Source: Polytrichum commune
Lineage: Eukaryota > Streptophyta > Polytrichopsida > Polytrichales > Polytrichaceae
Assembly (NCBI GenBank): GCA_950295325.1
Contig: OX485804.1
Coordinates: forward strand, 69,666,033-69,730,032
Length of the DNA stretch: 64,000 nt
Direction of reading: 5' to 3'
Numbering within the stretch: the first letter of the stretch is position 1; each line of letters begins with the position of its first letter. Under the pieces are notes generated by a model that saw only the letters and a list, made by a program, of their open reading frames with translations, was not told the origin of the DNA and did not search any database. A program made the translations under genes and the position numbers. Positions 35,051 to 45,799 of the stretch are shown piece by piece.

Positions 35051-36330
35051 TTAATGCCTTTGCCATTCAATTTGGAATTGAAGGTGTGACAAGGTGTCCT
35101 TAGGCGTCCCTTGTTCTTTAATGATGTCTTTGTGGAGCAACCACATATTGACAATTGATGTATCCAAATCAAAGTAGGGAAACCCATGCCAAAACTTGTG
35201 TGACCTGACCCAACAAGAATATGTACCCTTAAGTTGGTATGCCACGTCAACACCTTGCATGAAGGTGGTGGATTGGAGGTGGATTGGAGTAGTGTATATG
35301 TTTTGTTGAACACCTCCACTCCTAGGCACATGGATTGCTTATACTTCTTTAAGCAAAGGATGTTGATGTGTGGAAATTAGCAACAATGGCTTTTTGTCCA
35401 TGAAAACAACCAAGCACATGCATCTAGAATCATGCATCCCCCAATCTAGCGCACCTTGTGGGTTCTTCCCAAATTTCTTAGTGTTTGTTATGGACTTAGG
35501 CATGCCTATCCTATTTGCTTAAACAATGTTTGTCTCATAGATACTCACTCACCTCATATTCTTTAGAAGCTCTATGCTTGGGGGGAATTCCCATTGCTAC
35601 TATGTGTCCTTTGTGCTCAAGGCCTTTCACCAAATTCATAACAACTATTTTACATTGTTTCATCTCCTTTTTTGGACCCCACTAAACCTGCTTTGTGCCA
35701 TTTACAATGCATACACATCAAACTTGTACACGTACTTTCTATTTGCATCATATAAAAATTATATCTACAAACCCACACCATTGTATATCATTGACCAAAA
35801 CCATGTTATAAAAACTACTCTCATCATGTTTGGGATATTATCAAAATAATTGAAATAAGACAAATGGTGTTGCACCTTCAATTCCCATTTCACCAATTTG
35901 TTGGGCAAGTATTGCCTTATGGGGCAATAATTGCCCTTGTAAATGCACCATCATTTCGTCCATTGCCAATATATTTCCCAAATTCCAATTCCATATAGCT
36001 TTAGCAAAAAAATCTAGAAACCTTTGACAATTATACAACTTGTCATATGATGGTGAATTGTGGTCTCTAGTAACATTAGTACCGTCAACAACATGCAAAC
36101 ATTCTTACATATCTAAAAACCTATCTCTAGTCATGACATTGGAAATGACTGGACACAAGAGTGGTTCACTCTTTGCCCAATAGAGCTTGACACTTGGGTT
36201 TTTTTCACTTCCATGTACAAATGAGCAGCTAATAACACTTTAAGATCTTGTACATCAAGAACAAACCAATCATCACTGCCACAACAATAGCCCTCTCTAA
36301 AATACTCCTTTGCATAGCTTTTAGTTTTTT
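35051..36330 (-). pseudogene. Degenerate piggyBac-family transposase (DDE_Tnp_1_7)
   Basis: Minus-strand pieces in correct order match the piggyBac transposase family. YWAKSEPLLCPVIS and MTRDRF lie near 36120-36190. KLYNCQRFLDFF and the first catalytic block AMDEMMVHLQG follow near 35950-36040 (family consensus S-x-DE-x-M-x-x-F-K-G), then NKLVKWELKV near 35880. DANRKYVYKFDVY lies near 35720 and VVMNLVKGLEHKGHIVAM near 35590-35640. FMQGVDVAYQLKGTYSCW and SIVNMWLLHKDI lie near 35150-35260 (consensus MGGVDxxDQLxxYYS). At least two frameshifts and several stops break it. The DNFFTS segment after GHxVxM is missing and GVDxxD has become GVDVAY, so it is inactive. No TTAA-flanked terminal repeats were identified. 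Confidence 0.82.
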
Positions 36331-38310
36331 GAGCTATGGCACATAAAGTTTCCTAAACCCAAACAAACTAAACAGTTGGTGGAAGGTGGAAGCCTTTTCC
36401 ACTCTTCCACATGTTTGACTATGAGTTCGGTGAACTAGAAAGGCATAGAGTCAAACGTGCACTCATGTTGGGACCCATGTCTCATCTTTATATTGGTGTT
36501 CCACATATATTGGCATTGTCTAGCTTAGAGTAGACAAGCTAGTATAATTACTTCCTCAAGGTATGGCCTCTTCTCTTGTGGAATAGATTATGAAGAAAGA
36601 ATCCCATTTGATTGACATATATAGTATGAATCCAATCATGCCATATAAGAATGAGATTAAGGTGACGAAATGTCAATTTTGTGATCAATTTTTAAAAAGT
36701 GGATGTGGGGTTTTCTTTTCTTTTCTTTTCTTTCCCAATGGTTATATAGGTGCACACAAGGTGGTCATCACATTATTCGATATTGAAGAGTTTTTTGGTT
36801 TCCTTGTCACCAAATACTACCTACATGTAGCACAATACATCTAAATATATTCAGTTCACCAAAGTCGTGGATATGTCCACATTTAATGCAAATATTTCAA
36901 CCTATCTCATATTCACATATTAACATGTCTAGCACTTGCGTGTTTATATTGGAACCACTTGAATGTCGTTAATAGGTGTTTAGAAATTTGGGCATATATG
37001 GTGCAACTCTCCGGGACCACTAAACATGGTCACATGGCTAAAGATTGCTATGGTTAGTGATGAGACGGTGTTTAGCATTGGTGTTATTTTGGCTAAGGCA
37101 AACTTGTGATACTTGGATACTTTTTCTCTCTACACCACATCTCGTAGAATACGAAACATGCAATTAGTGTGAGATGATTAGCAAATCCAAATTGTGCCCG
37201 TACCCGTATCCCTCATGATTCTTGGAGGTCATATGAATATCTTACTCATTAAGAAAGTGAGGATTCTTGTGCTCATTAAGTGGTCATATAAGCCCCCCCC
37301 CCCCCCCTTGATCATGCTGACTATTGAACTTAAAATAGTTAGCATGTTTTGAGCATGGAGTCCAGTCCCTCTTAAACCCATGTATTTTTGGTGTCCGTCT
37401 TAGATCCACACTTAACCACATACCACTCAAATGTAGGTGTCCATATTCTTGCTACCTTGGAATAAGGTACATCTATGTTCCAACCAACGAGACGTCGTAT
37501 TGAATCATTTTGCACCCAAAAGTATACTTATCATTATATTCATTAATTAGAGACTTTGGAAAGTCTCAAAAGAAATGCAAATGGTTTAATATCTTTCCCA
37601 ATTTCTTATTACGATGACATGTATTTGTGTCAAATCATTTAGTGTTGCCCACGCGAATCACTTTATGAAGTCACATCGAGTATATTTTGTGTTGTTCTTG
37701 TTCTTTATTTGAAAACCATGTCCTTAGATAATTTCAAAATCATGAAAAAAGTCTCCAATTACCGAATATAATGACAAGTGTTCGAATCAGTGTCCAAGGA
37801 GATTTTTGGGCATAATCAGTGAAGATCCTATGTTTCCAAGTCCAACCAAACATATGTTACGATCTTTTGGTTTCTCTTGATCAATATAAGGTATATTCCA
37901 TAGATTCCTCTCAAAAGATCCGTAATTTTCGTGAAGTATTTGAACCTCAACCAGTTCATTTGTAACTAGCGATCGGTTCTCCCCATTCATTGGTTTGAAT
38001 AGGACATGCCTGGACTCTAGCATATAATATGGACTCTTTTACCGTTGCCAAGTCAAAGTTCCAGCACGGAAGCAAATTTTGTACTGTTGATGGGGCTTTT
38101 ACATGGACATGGTACCCAAGTTTTGGTGTTGGGTATCATGCATACATGTGGATGAACATAAAGAATCAAACAATCTCACCATCGCCTCCCGGTAAGGAAA
38201 CTCATCCATATGGATGAAAACTCACCATCATGCAAAAATACTCATCCATGTGGATGAAAATTCGCCATCATGGGGGGGAACAACTCGTCCATAAGGATGA
38301 AAGGGTGTTA
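36331..38310. other. Intergenic DNA, no gene seen
   Basis: A C run lies at about 37291-37308. Short direct repeats of ACTCATCCATRTGGATGAAA and CACCATCATG lie at about 38160-38300. The frames at 36590-36844 (plus) and 37787-38023 (minus) are unassigned. Confidence 0.45.
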
Positions 38311-38319
38311 TTGGGGTGG

Positions 38320-38640
38320 GTGGTTTACACTAGGGTCCAAGGCCAAAGAAACTCCAATATTGAGACATCCTATTCATCGAGAGCAAACTTTTGGATCCAA
38401 GGAGTTTACACCATGGTCCAGGTTCAAGGTTTCCAAAAAATAAAGTGGTGTTGATGCGATGTCATTTTTTGGGGGTCAAATCTCAACAATCACCATTTTA
38501 CAAATTCATGTTCAATCTTGGGGTTAAAAAAAAAATCTTAGACCTGCACCCTAATGTACACCCACTGACAACAATATTGACAACTACGATGGTTCGCTCC
38601 CTTTGTTGTGGTGATCGATTGTTGGTGTGACTACATATAT
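38320..38640. mobile_element. Probable diverged Harbinger-type fragment
   Basis: GGTTTACACTAGGGTCCAAGG near 38322 resembles the GGTTTACACTA ends of the 4699 and 44911 elements. GATGCGATGTCATTTTTTGG near 38452 resembles their subterminal GACATGG...CACTTTTTGG block. The right end is not clear. Confidence 0.35.
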
Positions 38641-39270
38641 CTTAATGCACATGCAATCCAACAACTTCTTCAAGAACTCATTCCCACAATGTAAATGGAC
38701 TCAAGTAAGCATTGTAAAACAAACACATTCACATGGATGAAAAGCCCACTATATTTTATATAATAGCAAGTTGGAGGTGTTTGCATGTACTTAAGCACAA
38801 GTTGCCATCCAACCACATTTTCGTTGAAGGTGGAAAATTAGATTACTCGTAGTCAATCAAATGTAATACTAAAAGGAATTGTAGAAGGTAAAGCATTAGA
38901 TTGCTCGTAGTCAATATAAATATAATGGAAGAGGCATGAGAAACAATAAGGTTAGAATAAGGCTACAACGCTGGTCCGAGAGGGATTACAGTTATTCCTT
39001 ATTGTTTGTATGAACCAAGGAAAAATTAAAAGCAATAGAAGACAAAGCAAGAAGAGCATGAGACCATTTGACTTCAAGCATTATTCATGTCTTTGTGTAT
39101 GTGTTCATGCTTGTGCATTCTCATCTCTAGTCCTATTGATTTCCAATAGGTTATAAGCCGGTGCATGCAAGTGAAGTACTTAGAGATTTCATTGCTTTGA
39201 GATTGCGGAGTGGATCTTGAAGGGTTGGAGTTTTGGAGCTTCAGAGCCTTGGAGGTATCCGAGGGTGCAT
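38641..39270. repeat. Intergenic DNA containing dispersed repeat copy 2
   Basis: About 38850-39135 matches 16640-16975 (see that entry). It could be part of the 5' region of the Copia fragment that follows, but no second LTR was found. Confidence 0.4.
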
Positions 39271-39334
39271 TTGGTTGTTGTAAGTGTTACATTATCTTTT
39301 GTTTATGTTTGAATGCATGTTTGATGCAAGAGCA

Positions 39335-39600
39335 TGTGACTTGAGTGTTGAGAGGCTTATTTGAGAGGTTTGAAGGTGTTTAGACTTTTAAAACATTTGG
39401 CTTAAGTGTTTTGAGCGTTTAAGGGTTTATTTGAAAGTTTTGAAGGTGTTTAGACTCCAAGAGCACATGACTCAAGAGGCTCGAGCGTTGAAAAATTTAT
39501 TTGAAAAGATTGCAGGTGTTTAGACTTCAAAAACATATGACTTGAGTGTTTTCAGTATTTTAGGCTTATGTGAGGCATATTGACAGTCCAAAAGTGCATT
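39335..39600. repeat. Degenerate ~70-bp tandem repeats, about four copies
   Basis: The unit AGTGTTTTGAGCGTT, TTTATTTGAAAG(TTT)TGAAGG, TGTTTAGACTYCAAAAACAT and GACTTGAG repeats with substitutions. Weaker echoes of TTTGAGTRTTTTGAG continue to about 40130. It lies just upstream of the Copia gag. Confidence 0.6.
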
Positions 39601-40240
39601 TGATACCACGAAAATATTGTTGGGTTGAAATGGACCTTATTTAACTGGATTGTAATGGAAGCACAAAAATTGAAAGCATTGGAGATTGAAAGGGTGTTAT
39701 TCAAATGCATTAAACTGTAAGAATATATTTAAAGAATGAAGGGTGTATTTGAATTTGATTTGAATCCTTAAAGGTTTCTTTGAGGACATTGAACATTGGA
39801 ATTTTAAATGATCTGACCTTGGTTATTTCAATGTTGAAATGCTTACTTGTAATATAAGCTAATCATTTGAGTTCAAGATGAGCAAAATTCAGTGTTTTGA
39901 GGGATTTAAGTGTTTGAAAAGACATGTGAGAAATAAGCTAAATATTTGCATTTAAAACGAGCATACTTTAGTGTTTTGGGTAATTTGAATATTGGAAAAT
40001 ACATTGGAGGGATAATTCTAAGCATTTGAGGTTAAGAGGAGCATAATTGAGTATTTTGAGAGTTTCAAGTGCATTTTGAGAGAGGGACAACTTATCTAAT
40101 AGCATTAGGGTAGGGCTTGATTTGTAGGTTTTGAGCGTACAAACTCATTTTTGGAACGGAAGATGGCATATCTTGAGAGCAAAGGGATGAGAGTCACGAA
40201 AATATTCCATTAAGAAAGATTTAGCCTTTTGAAACTCAAA

Positions 40241-41790
40241 ATGGAGATGGTATTAGCGTCCATAGATCTTCAAGACATTGTAGACATATCCGAAAAGGGT
40301 CTACCTTCCAACGTTGATCCTAAAGTATTGAAGGAGTACCAAAGATGCGTCAAGAAAGTCATATCCATCATCGGCCTTAACTTGGTGGATAATTAACTTG
40401 TGCACATCAAGAGTTGCAATAGACCCACGCAGGTGTGAAATACCCTTTGTAACATTCATAAAATGAAGAGTATATCCAACATTATCTTTGTTCACTGCAA
40501 ATTCTTCACCTGCAAGATACAAGAGGACGGCGATTTGTTGGACCATGCCAACAAGATCAAAGCGCTTGCAGATTACTCACGTGTTTAGAAGTACCCGCGC
40601 GGGAGGAAGACATAATTATGATTTTTCTTGAGAGTTTGCCGACCTCGTATGAGTATTTGATCATCGCATTGGAGTCGATGTTGATGAAGCAGTTGACGAT
40701 GAAGTACGTGACAACACGTTTGATGCACATGATGTCAAAGTGCAAGGAGAAGAAACCCAAGATAAAGACGCGGGAATGGTGTCACGTCAAAGTAAAGTGG
40801 GCAATTCACTTTCACAATAAGACATATGGACATTTCTATTGCAACAAACCGGGCCACATTGCATGATTTTGCATCAAAGCAAAGAACACGAAGAAGAAGA
40901 ATGCCAAAAATGTGAAGGAGGAGGATGCATACGCATTTGCAACGCAACACAAAGTGCATTTGAAGAGCGTTTGCAAACGGATCAGGGATTCAGGAGCCAC
41001 AAAACACATGACTTTGCATAGGGCAACATTCAACACGTATGACGTAATTTGTCCACGAAATATGCGTTTGGGTGATGATAGCATGGCCGAAGCCATCGGA
41101 ATGGGGTCTATTGTCATTGGTGTTGAAATGAAAGATATAAGGAATATTGTTTGCATCACATATGTGCTTCACATGCTGAATTTGTAAGCCAACTTGCTCT
41201 CGGTGAGCAAGTTTTTATCGAACGGGTTGAAGGTGTAATTTCTTATAACCGAATGCATTGTGGGAATGCGAATGGCGATGTGGTTGCAATAGCTTGACGC
41301 AAAGGGAATTTGTATTGAATGACCTTCACAGAGGTATGCAGAGCGGATGCGGCCAACTTCATGCATTCACATGCGGGAGACGATCCAATAGAGCTTTGGC
41401 ATCGCCGTTTCAAACATTTGAATGTGAGGGGCGTTTATGCACTCCAAAGCACGGTGGGGGACATGAACCTAGGTACCTAGAACCTCTTGTCCGACCTCTA
41501 CATTGGTTTGCATAACATGCATTGAGAGTAAGCAATATGCGGCAATGTTGGGCAATGATGCGGAAAGGCAAACAACAAAATTCTCAAATATTGTGCATTT
41601 AGATGTGTGTGGCCCCATGAAAAACACATATGTGGAAGGGACAACGTATTTTGTTACTTTTGTTGGTGATTTTTCAACGAAGATGTGGGTTTACGTAATG
41701 AAATCCAAATGATAGTGGTTTGAGATATTTAAGGAATTTCGAGCATCTGTAGAAACGCAATCGGAGCAATCAAAACGTTTTGGTGGATGA
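40241..41790 (+). mobile_element. Ty1/Copia retrotransposon fragment: gag, protease, integrase start
   Basis: Plus-strand gag of the Copia UBN2 type starts MEMVLASIDLQDIVDISEKG at 40241. FLESLPTSYEYLI and AMESML-like ALESMLMKQLT follow near 40625, and the zinc knuckle HFYCNKPGHIA near 40830 (its first cysteine is lost). The aspartic protease DSGATKHMT lies near 40990. The integrase region has CITCIESKQYAAM near 41505, IVHLDVCGPMKN near 41597 and FVGDFSTKMWVYVMKSK near 41660. Stops and frameshifts interrupt every domain. Similarity ends near 41790 within the integrase core, with no reverse transcriptase or RNase H and no LTR pair found. It is a non-functional truncated copy. Confidence 0.85.
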
Positions 41791-42850
41791 GCAGAGGGAC
41801 TCCGCTTCAAAGAGTAACCACTAGGATGATTTGGATATGTTATTGCGTTGGGGTTAGGTGTAGGAGTGGTTGCGGCAATGTACCTCATAGTGAGTGCGAA
41901 GAACATTGTTGAATAGCTTCGGGAGTTTATTTATGGTTTGAAAGGATGCATAGTGGTTTAGACCCTTGTTGATAATTGGTGGTGGAGATTTTCTTGAGAT
42001 TATGGGGTTGGCGCTTGGCGGCAAAGAGATTGGTGGCAAGCTTGGTGGTGCAGTTTGGTGGAACGACTTTGGAGAAGGTTTTGTTTATGGCAACATTTAG
42101 GGTCAGGGAGAGGATGTCATGTACATCCGGTTTAAATGAGTAGGTATTCTTGTGTATTGATGGATGTGGACATAGATCGCGAAATGACAATGATGTGTGA
42201 AAACATATTTGTGTGAATATGGCGAGTGTTAAACAAACCCTATTGTAATGTAGTAAAATATATTTGTGCCCATAGTGTCGCAGACTTGGAGTCAACATGA
42301 AAAGTAAATGCCATAATATTCCTTGATCTTTTTCACATTCAGAAAAAATATCAAAAAATATCATGTGAAATATTGTGAGTCTCACATAACACTATTATGG
42401 ATCTAGATAATGTTATCTTCTTCTTCTTCTTCAGTGGCAACTCTGTTGCCATATTTGCTTTCATACATTTGCTTCACCAAATGGTGCTTGTAACCACAGT
42501 TTGGAAATAACCCAAGAAACTGTAGGTTGGAAACAACCTTGAAAGGATGTGGTTGGATAAGTATTCATGTTTTTGGGACTTTTGAGAACTTTTGCAGTCC
42601 TACTAATTAGGGTTACTTTCCGGTTCGATCCCAAAATTAAAAGGGTACTCTGGAACAATACACGCATGGAGTGCGAATTACTGTTGTGACTGTTTACTTG
42701 AGGTGCAGTATTTCTTGATTTCAAATCTGTGCTAAGCTTAGTGGGCTTCTGACGATACTTGTGTGGCTCCAAGTGTTTAAAGCTTGTGATCCTACTCTTG
42801 CTTGAAGGAGATGATTTATGGAATCATACACTACTGTGATATATGTATAA
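41791..42850. other. Intergenic DNA, no gene seen
   Basis: A CTT microsatellite lies near 42419-42435. Minus-strand frames of 103 and 152 aa have no recognisable motif. Confidence 0.45.
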
Positions 42851-42853
42851 CAT

Positions 42854-43020
42854 TTATTAAGCAGTATACATTCGTTCATGTAGGTCGTAAGAATATAACC
42901 ATGGGATGTCCCAACCTAATGTAAGGAAACTTAAATTCAATATGAATCCTTGCTTCAGGTTGAGGCGTCCCATGGTTGTATTCTCAGGGTCCACTTGAAT
43001 GAACGCACATTGCTTAATAA
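42854..43020. mobile_element. Foldback (palindromic) MITE, about 167 bp
   Basis: The two halves pair along nearly their whole length. TTATTAAGCA at 42854 pairs with TGCTTAATAA at 43011-43020, and ATAACCATGGGATGTCCCAA pairs with GCGTCCCATGGTTGTATTCT. The arms differ by scattered substitutions. No clear target duplication is seen, so the superfamily is undetermined. Confidence 0.65.
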
Positions 43021-44449
43021 TGATATAAGAACTCGATTGAGAAATGTGATGTATTCTATGTCTAAGTAATTTGGGAAGAGGTAAGGAGTAGTAATTGGAC
43101 TTCATTCATGTGAGGGGGTGGCTCCCATGTACCTTGCTTGACATGATAACTATAAGAGTTTGTTTCTTGACAAAGATCTCTACAACTTCTCTTTCTCTTT
43201 GTGTGTACAAAAAAATCTATCATTACATGTTTCAAAGTAGTATAATACAAATTAGTTTATATCTGACATATACAATCACTATTGAAATATAATTAATCCA
43301 TAATTGTTATTTATTATGTTAATGTAATTTAACATAAATTTGACGAAATGTTAATGTTGTTGTACTCACACATATATACATGTGTACTCTTGAGTACAGT
43401 GTTTGAATTAAAACATATTGGTTTTTGCATTGTGACGTCTCAGTAAAAACTCATCCATTGTGGATGATGGGTCTGACTCTAGTAAAGTGGATTCCCCTAT
43501 AGGTTGGGAGGCAATTCATAGCATTTGGTTTTCAAAGTCATTTTCAAAGCTCAAAGAAATAGAAATTATATAAATTCTCATACTCTCGAATTGCTCATTG
43601 GAAGTTGATATTCATAATCATCTTATGATACGGTTCATTCTTTCTGAGTGACATGGGATGCTTATGTGGACAACCCGTAGACCACTATGGATGAAAATGT
43701 GTCTAGCAAGATGGAAATGTAGGTGGTGGGAGGTGTTGACTTCCAACAATGACATCCATTGTTGTGTTTCAAACACATATGTTGTGCTTATCAACATAAT
43801 ACTTGCACATAAATTTGTGAGAATTTTTTTTAGGGTTTTTTTATTAAATTATGACACCACACACACCCTTCAAACATGCTATCTTGAATTTTATGTTTTA
43901 TTGTTCGAGTGTAATAATCTTGTACATTCTAGTTCTTATGCATTTTATTTCTCTTCCATTTCATACCTATGCATCTTAGTTCTATGCATTGAATACGAGT
44001 CCTGGAAGGGGGGGGGGGACCTCTTCATTGGAAACCTAAATGACATGTGTGGGTCACTATGAAATTAAACCCCCTATATAGAAGAAGTTTATAGAGAAAA
44101 AAGAATGTATACGTACTTACGGCATGCTTGAAAATAGACTCGTGCATTTGTACTAAGCTTTTCATGCCTCCACTATATATACAAAATATAAATCATGAAT
44201 TAAATAAGCCTTCATTACACATAAAATTCGTTGTCACTTTCTAATGAGAACTTAATCATTGAACTTTTTTCATTCATAGCATGTAACTCACAATTGTACC
44301 AAACAAACAAAGACAACATCATAATGAGTTAGCCACAATCTGGAGAGAAAAATTCAAGGAAGCCCATAAGCACTCCAAGAGCATTTTAGCTTGTAAAAAC
44401 CTAGAACCCAAATACAAACCCTAACAAGAACATACATGGAAGTCTTTTA
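43021..44449. other. Intergenic DNA, no gene called
   Basis: A G run lies near 44010. A plus-strand frame of 134 aa (43658-44062) has no recognisable domain and ends by reading through the G run. Confidence 0.45.
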
Positions 44450-44650
44450 GGGCCCTCCTTTGTATATCTACCTTTACTTTTAAAAAAATTAAAAAATATA
44501 GATGTACACGCTGGAGAATAAATAACATCTCTCCCTTGTGTATACCATGTACGCTATTACCGCAAATAATACCCCTTCTTACACTCGCATTAGTGCATAC
44601 GTGGTATGAAGAGTCCACCCTCATGATATATATTATGACTACTTTGTGGT
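44450..44650. repeat. Dispersed repeat, inverted copy of 30815-30996
   Basis: It starts TTA|GGGCCCTCCTTTGTATATC and carries TATACCATGTACGCTATTAC and GTGGTATGAAGAGTCCACCC, the reverse complement of the 30.8 kb sequence. The GGGCC end preceded by TTA again suggests a Harbinger-type terminus. Confidence 0.55.
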
Positions 44651-44910
44651 ATGAAGCATCTAGTGCATACAACCATGAATCAAATTGTTAGGTTGTGTTT
44701 AGAGTATCTTAGAATCAAACAACAGTAGAGGGATTATAGATAACATAGCACTTGAAGAATAAGTCCCCTTACAAGTTAGAATTACATGTAGGATTGCGGA
44801 AAGTTGACGTTGTTAAAAATTTAGGTTCCTATAGGCCCCAAATAATTCTAGAAATGTAAAGTAGTACTAAATGCCTAATTTTTGCATGTGCCCCCCCCCC
44901 CTCCCCCTTA

Positions 44911-45303
44911 AGTTTACATTAGGGTATGGGTGTGAGTCCAAGAGACTTGGATTCAAAACACGGCTTGATGAGCCTTAGTGAATCTGATTCCTTTGACAAA
45001 GGTGGGGAGTTTGAGCATTGCAAGCTTGTCTTTGGCTTGAGGGAGGTCGTGTGTGAGCAAGGGACTCTCTCAACCGACATAAATCTCCAACATTTGTAGA
45101 TTCAAGTGCTCCGTCTCGTGCAAAATCTACCATATAACTCAGTTATAGCCCGGGCTGAAGTTGGACCCAAGCTCAAAGATTGGTTTTTCATATTGAGAGG
45201 AGTGGCTTATGGAGGAGGGCTTGTCGAGAGTTGGCAGGATAGTGATGCCACATTAGTGCCACCTCATCTTTTCATACCTTGGACCCGAACCCTAGTGTAA
45301 ACT
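44911..45303. mobile_element. Harbinger-like MITE, about 393 bp
   Basis: The left end AGTTTACATTAGGGTATGGG pairs with the right end ACCCGAACCCTAGTGTAAACT. Both continue with GTCCAAG, giving imperfect inverted repeats of 25-30 bp. The interior ATTGGTTTTTCATATTGAG and GTCGAGAGTTGGCAGGATAG is echoed by the adjacent partial copy at 45363-45535. No clear target duplication. Confidence 0.5.
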
Positions 45304-45362
45304 CCTCAGGTCTAAAGCTTTGTTCTCGGTCAATAGGATCGTTTCAATTTCTTTTTCTTTTC

Positions 45363-45535
45363 TTTTTTTGAGTTAGTTTACACTAGGATCCATGTCCAAC
45401 AAACTTGACACCAAAGCATCTTAATTTTAGATTCAAAGTTAGACCCAAGTTTGAAGATTGATTTTGCAAAATAGAAAGAATATTTTGTCAAGCGGGGATT
45501 GTCGAGATTTGGCAGGACGATGGTGCCGCATGAAC
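45363..45535. mobile_element. Partial second copy of the 44911 MITE
   Basis: It begins AGTTTACACTAGGATCCATG and continues through TTGAAGATTGATTTTGCAAAA, then GTCGAGATTTGGCAGGACGA and GGTGCCGCAT, paralleling the neighbouring element. No right inverted repeat was recognised. Confidence 0.45.
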
Positions 45536-45799
45536 AAGGGAAGCTAAGACACGAGTGATGAGCGGTAAGCGGTATTACCTACCATATTTAGTAAATGGCC
45601 ATGGTTTTAGGGTACACATTCTCAAAATTGGTATTTGTTTCTTTTTCAAGTTATAAAGTACTCGCTTTTGATAGAACAAGAGTGAAGGGAGCCTATTACC
45701 ATGGATACTTTCAATAACTATCAATACATTGTTTATTTTTATTATAACAATCCACACCAATACATGTCACTTAATGAAATTCTCAAACATTTATTTGAA

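Noticed and set aside
41927-42385. 152-aa minus-strand frame after the Copia fragment
   Set aside because: No recognisable motif. It sits antisense to probable retroelement sequence.
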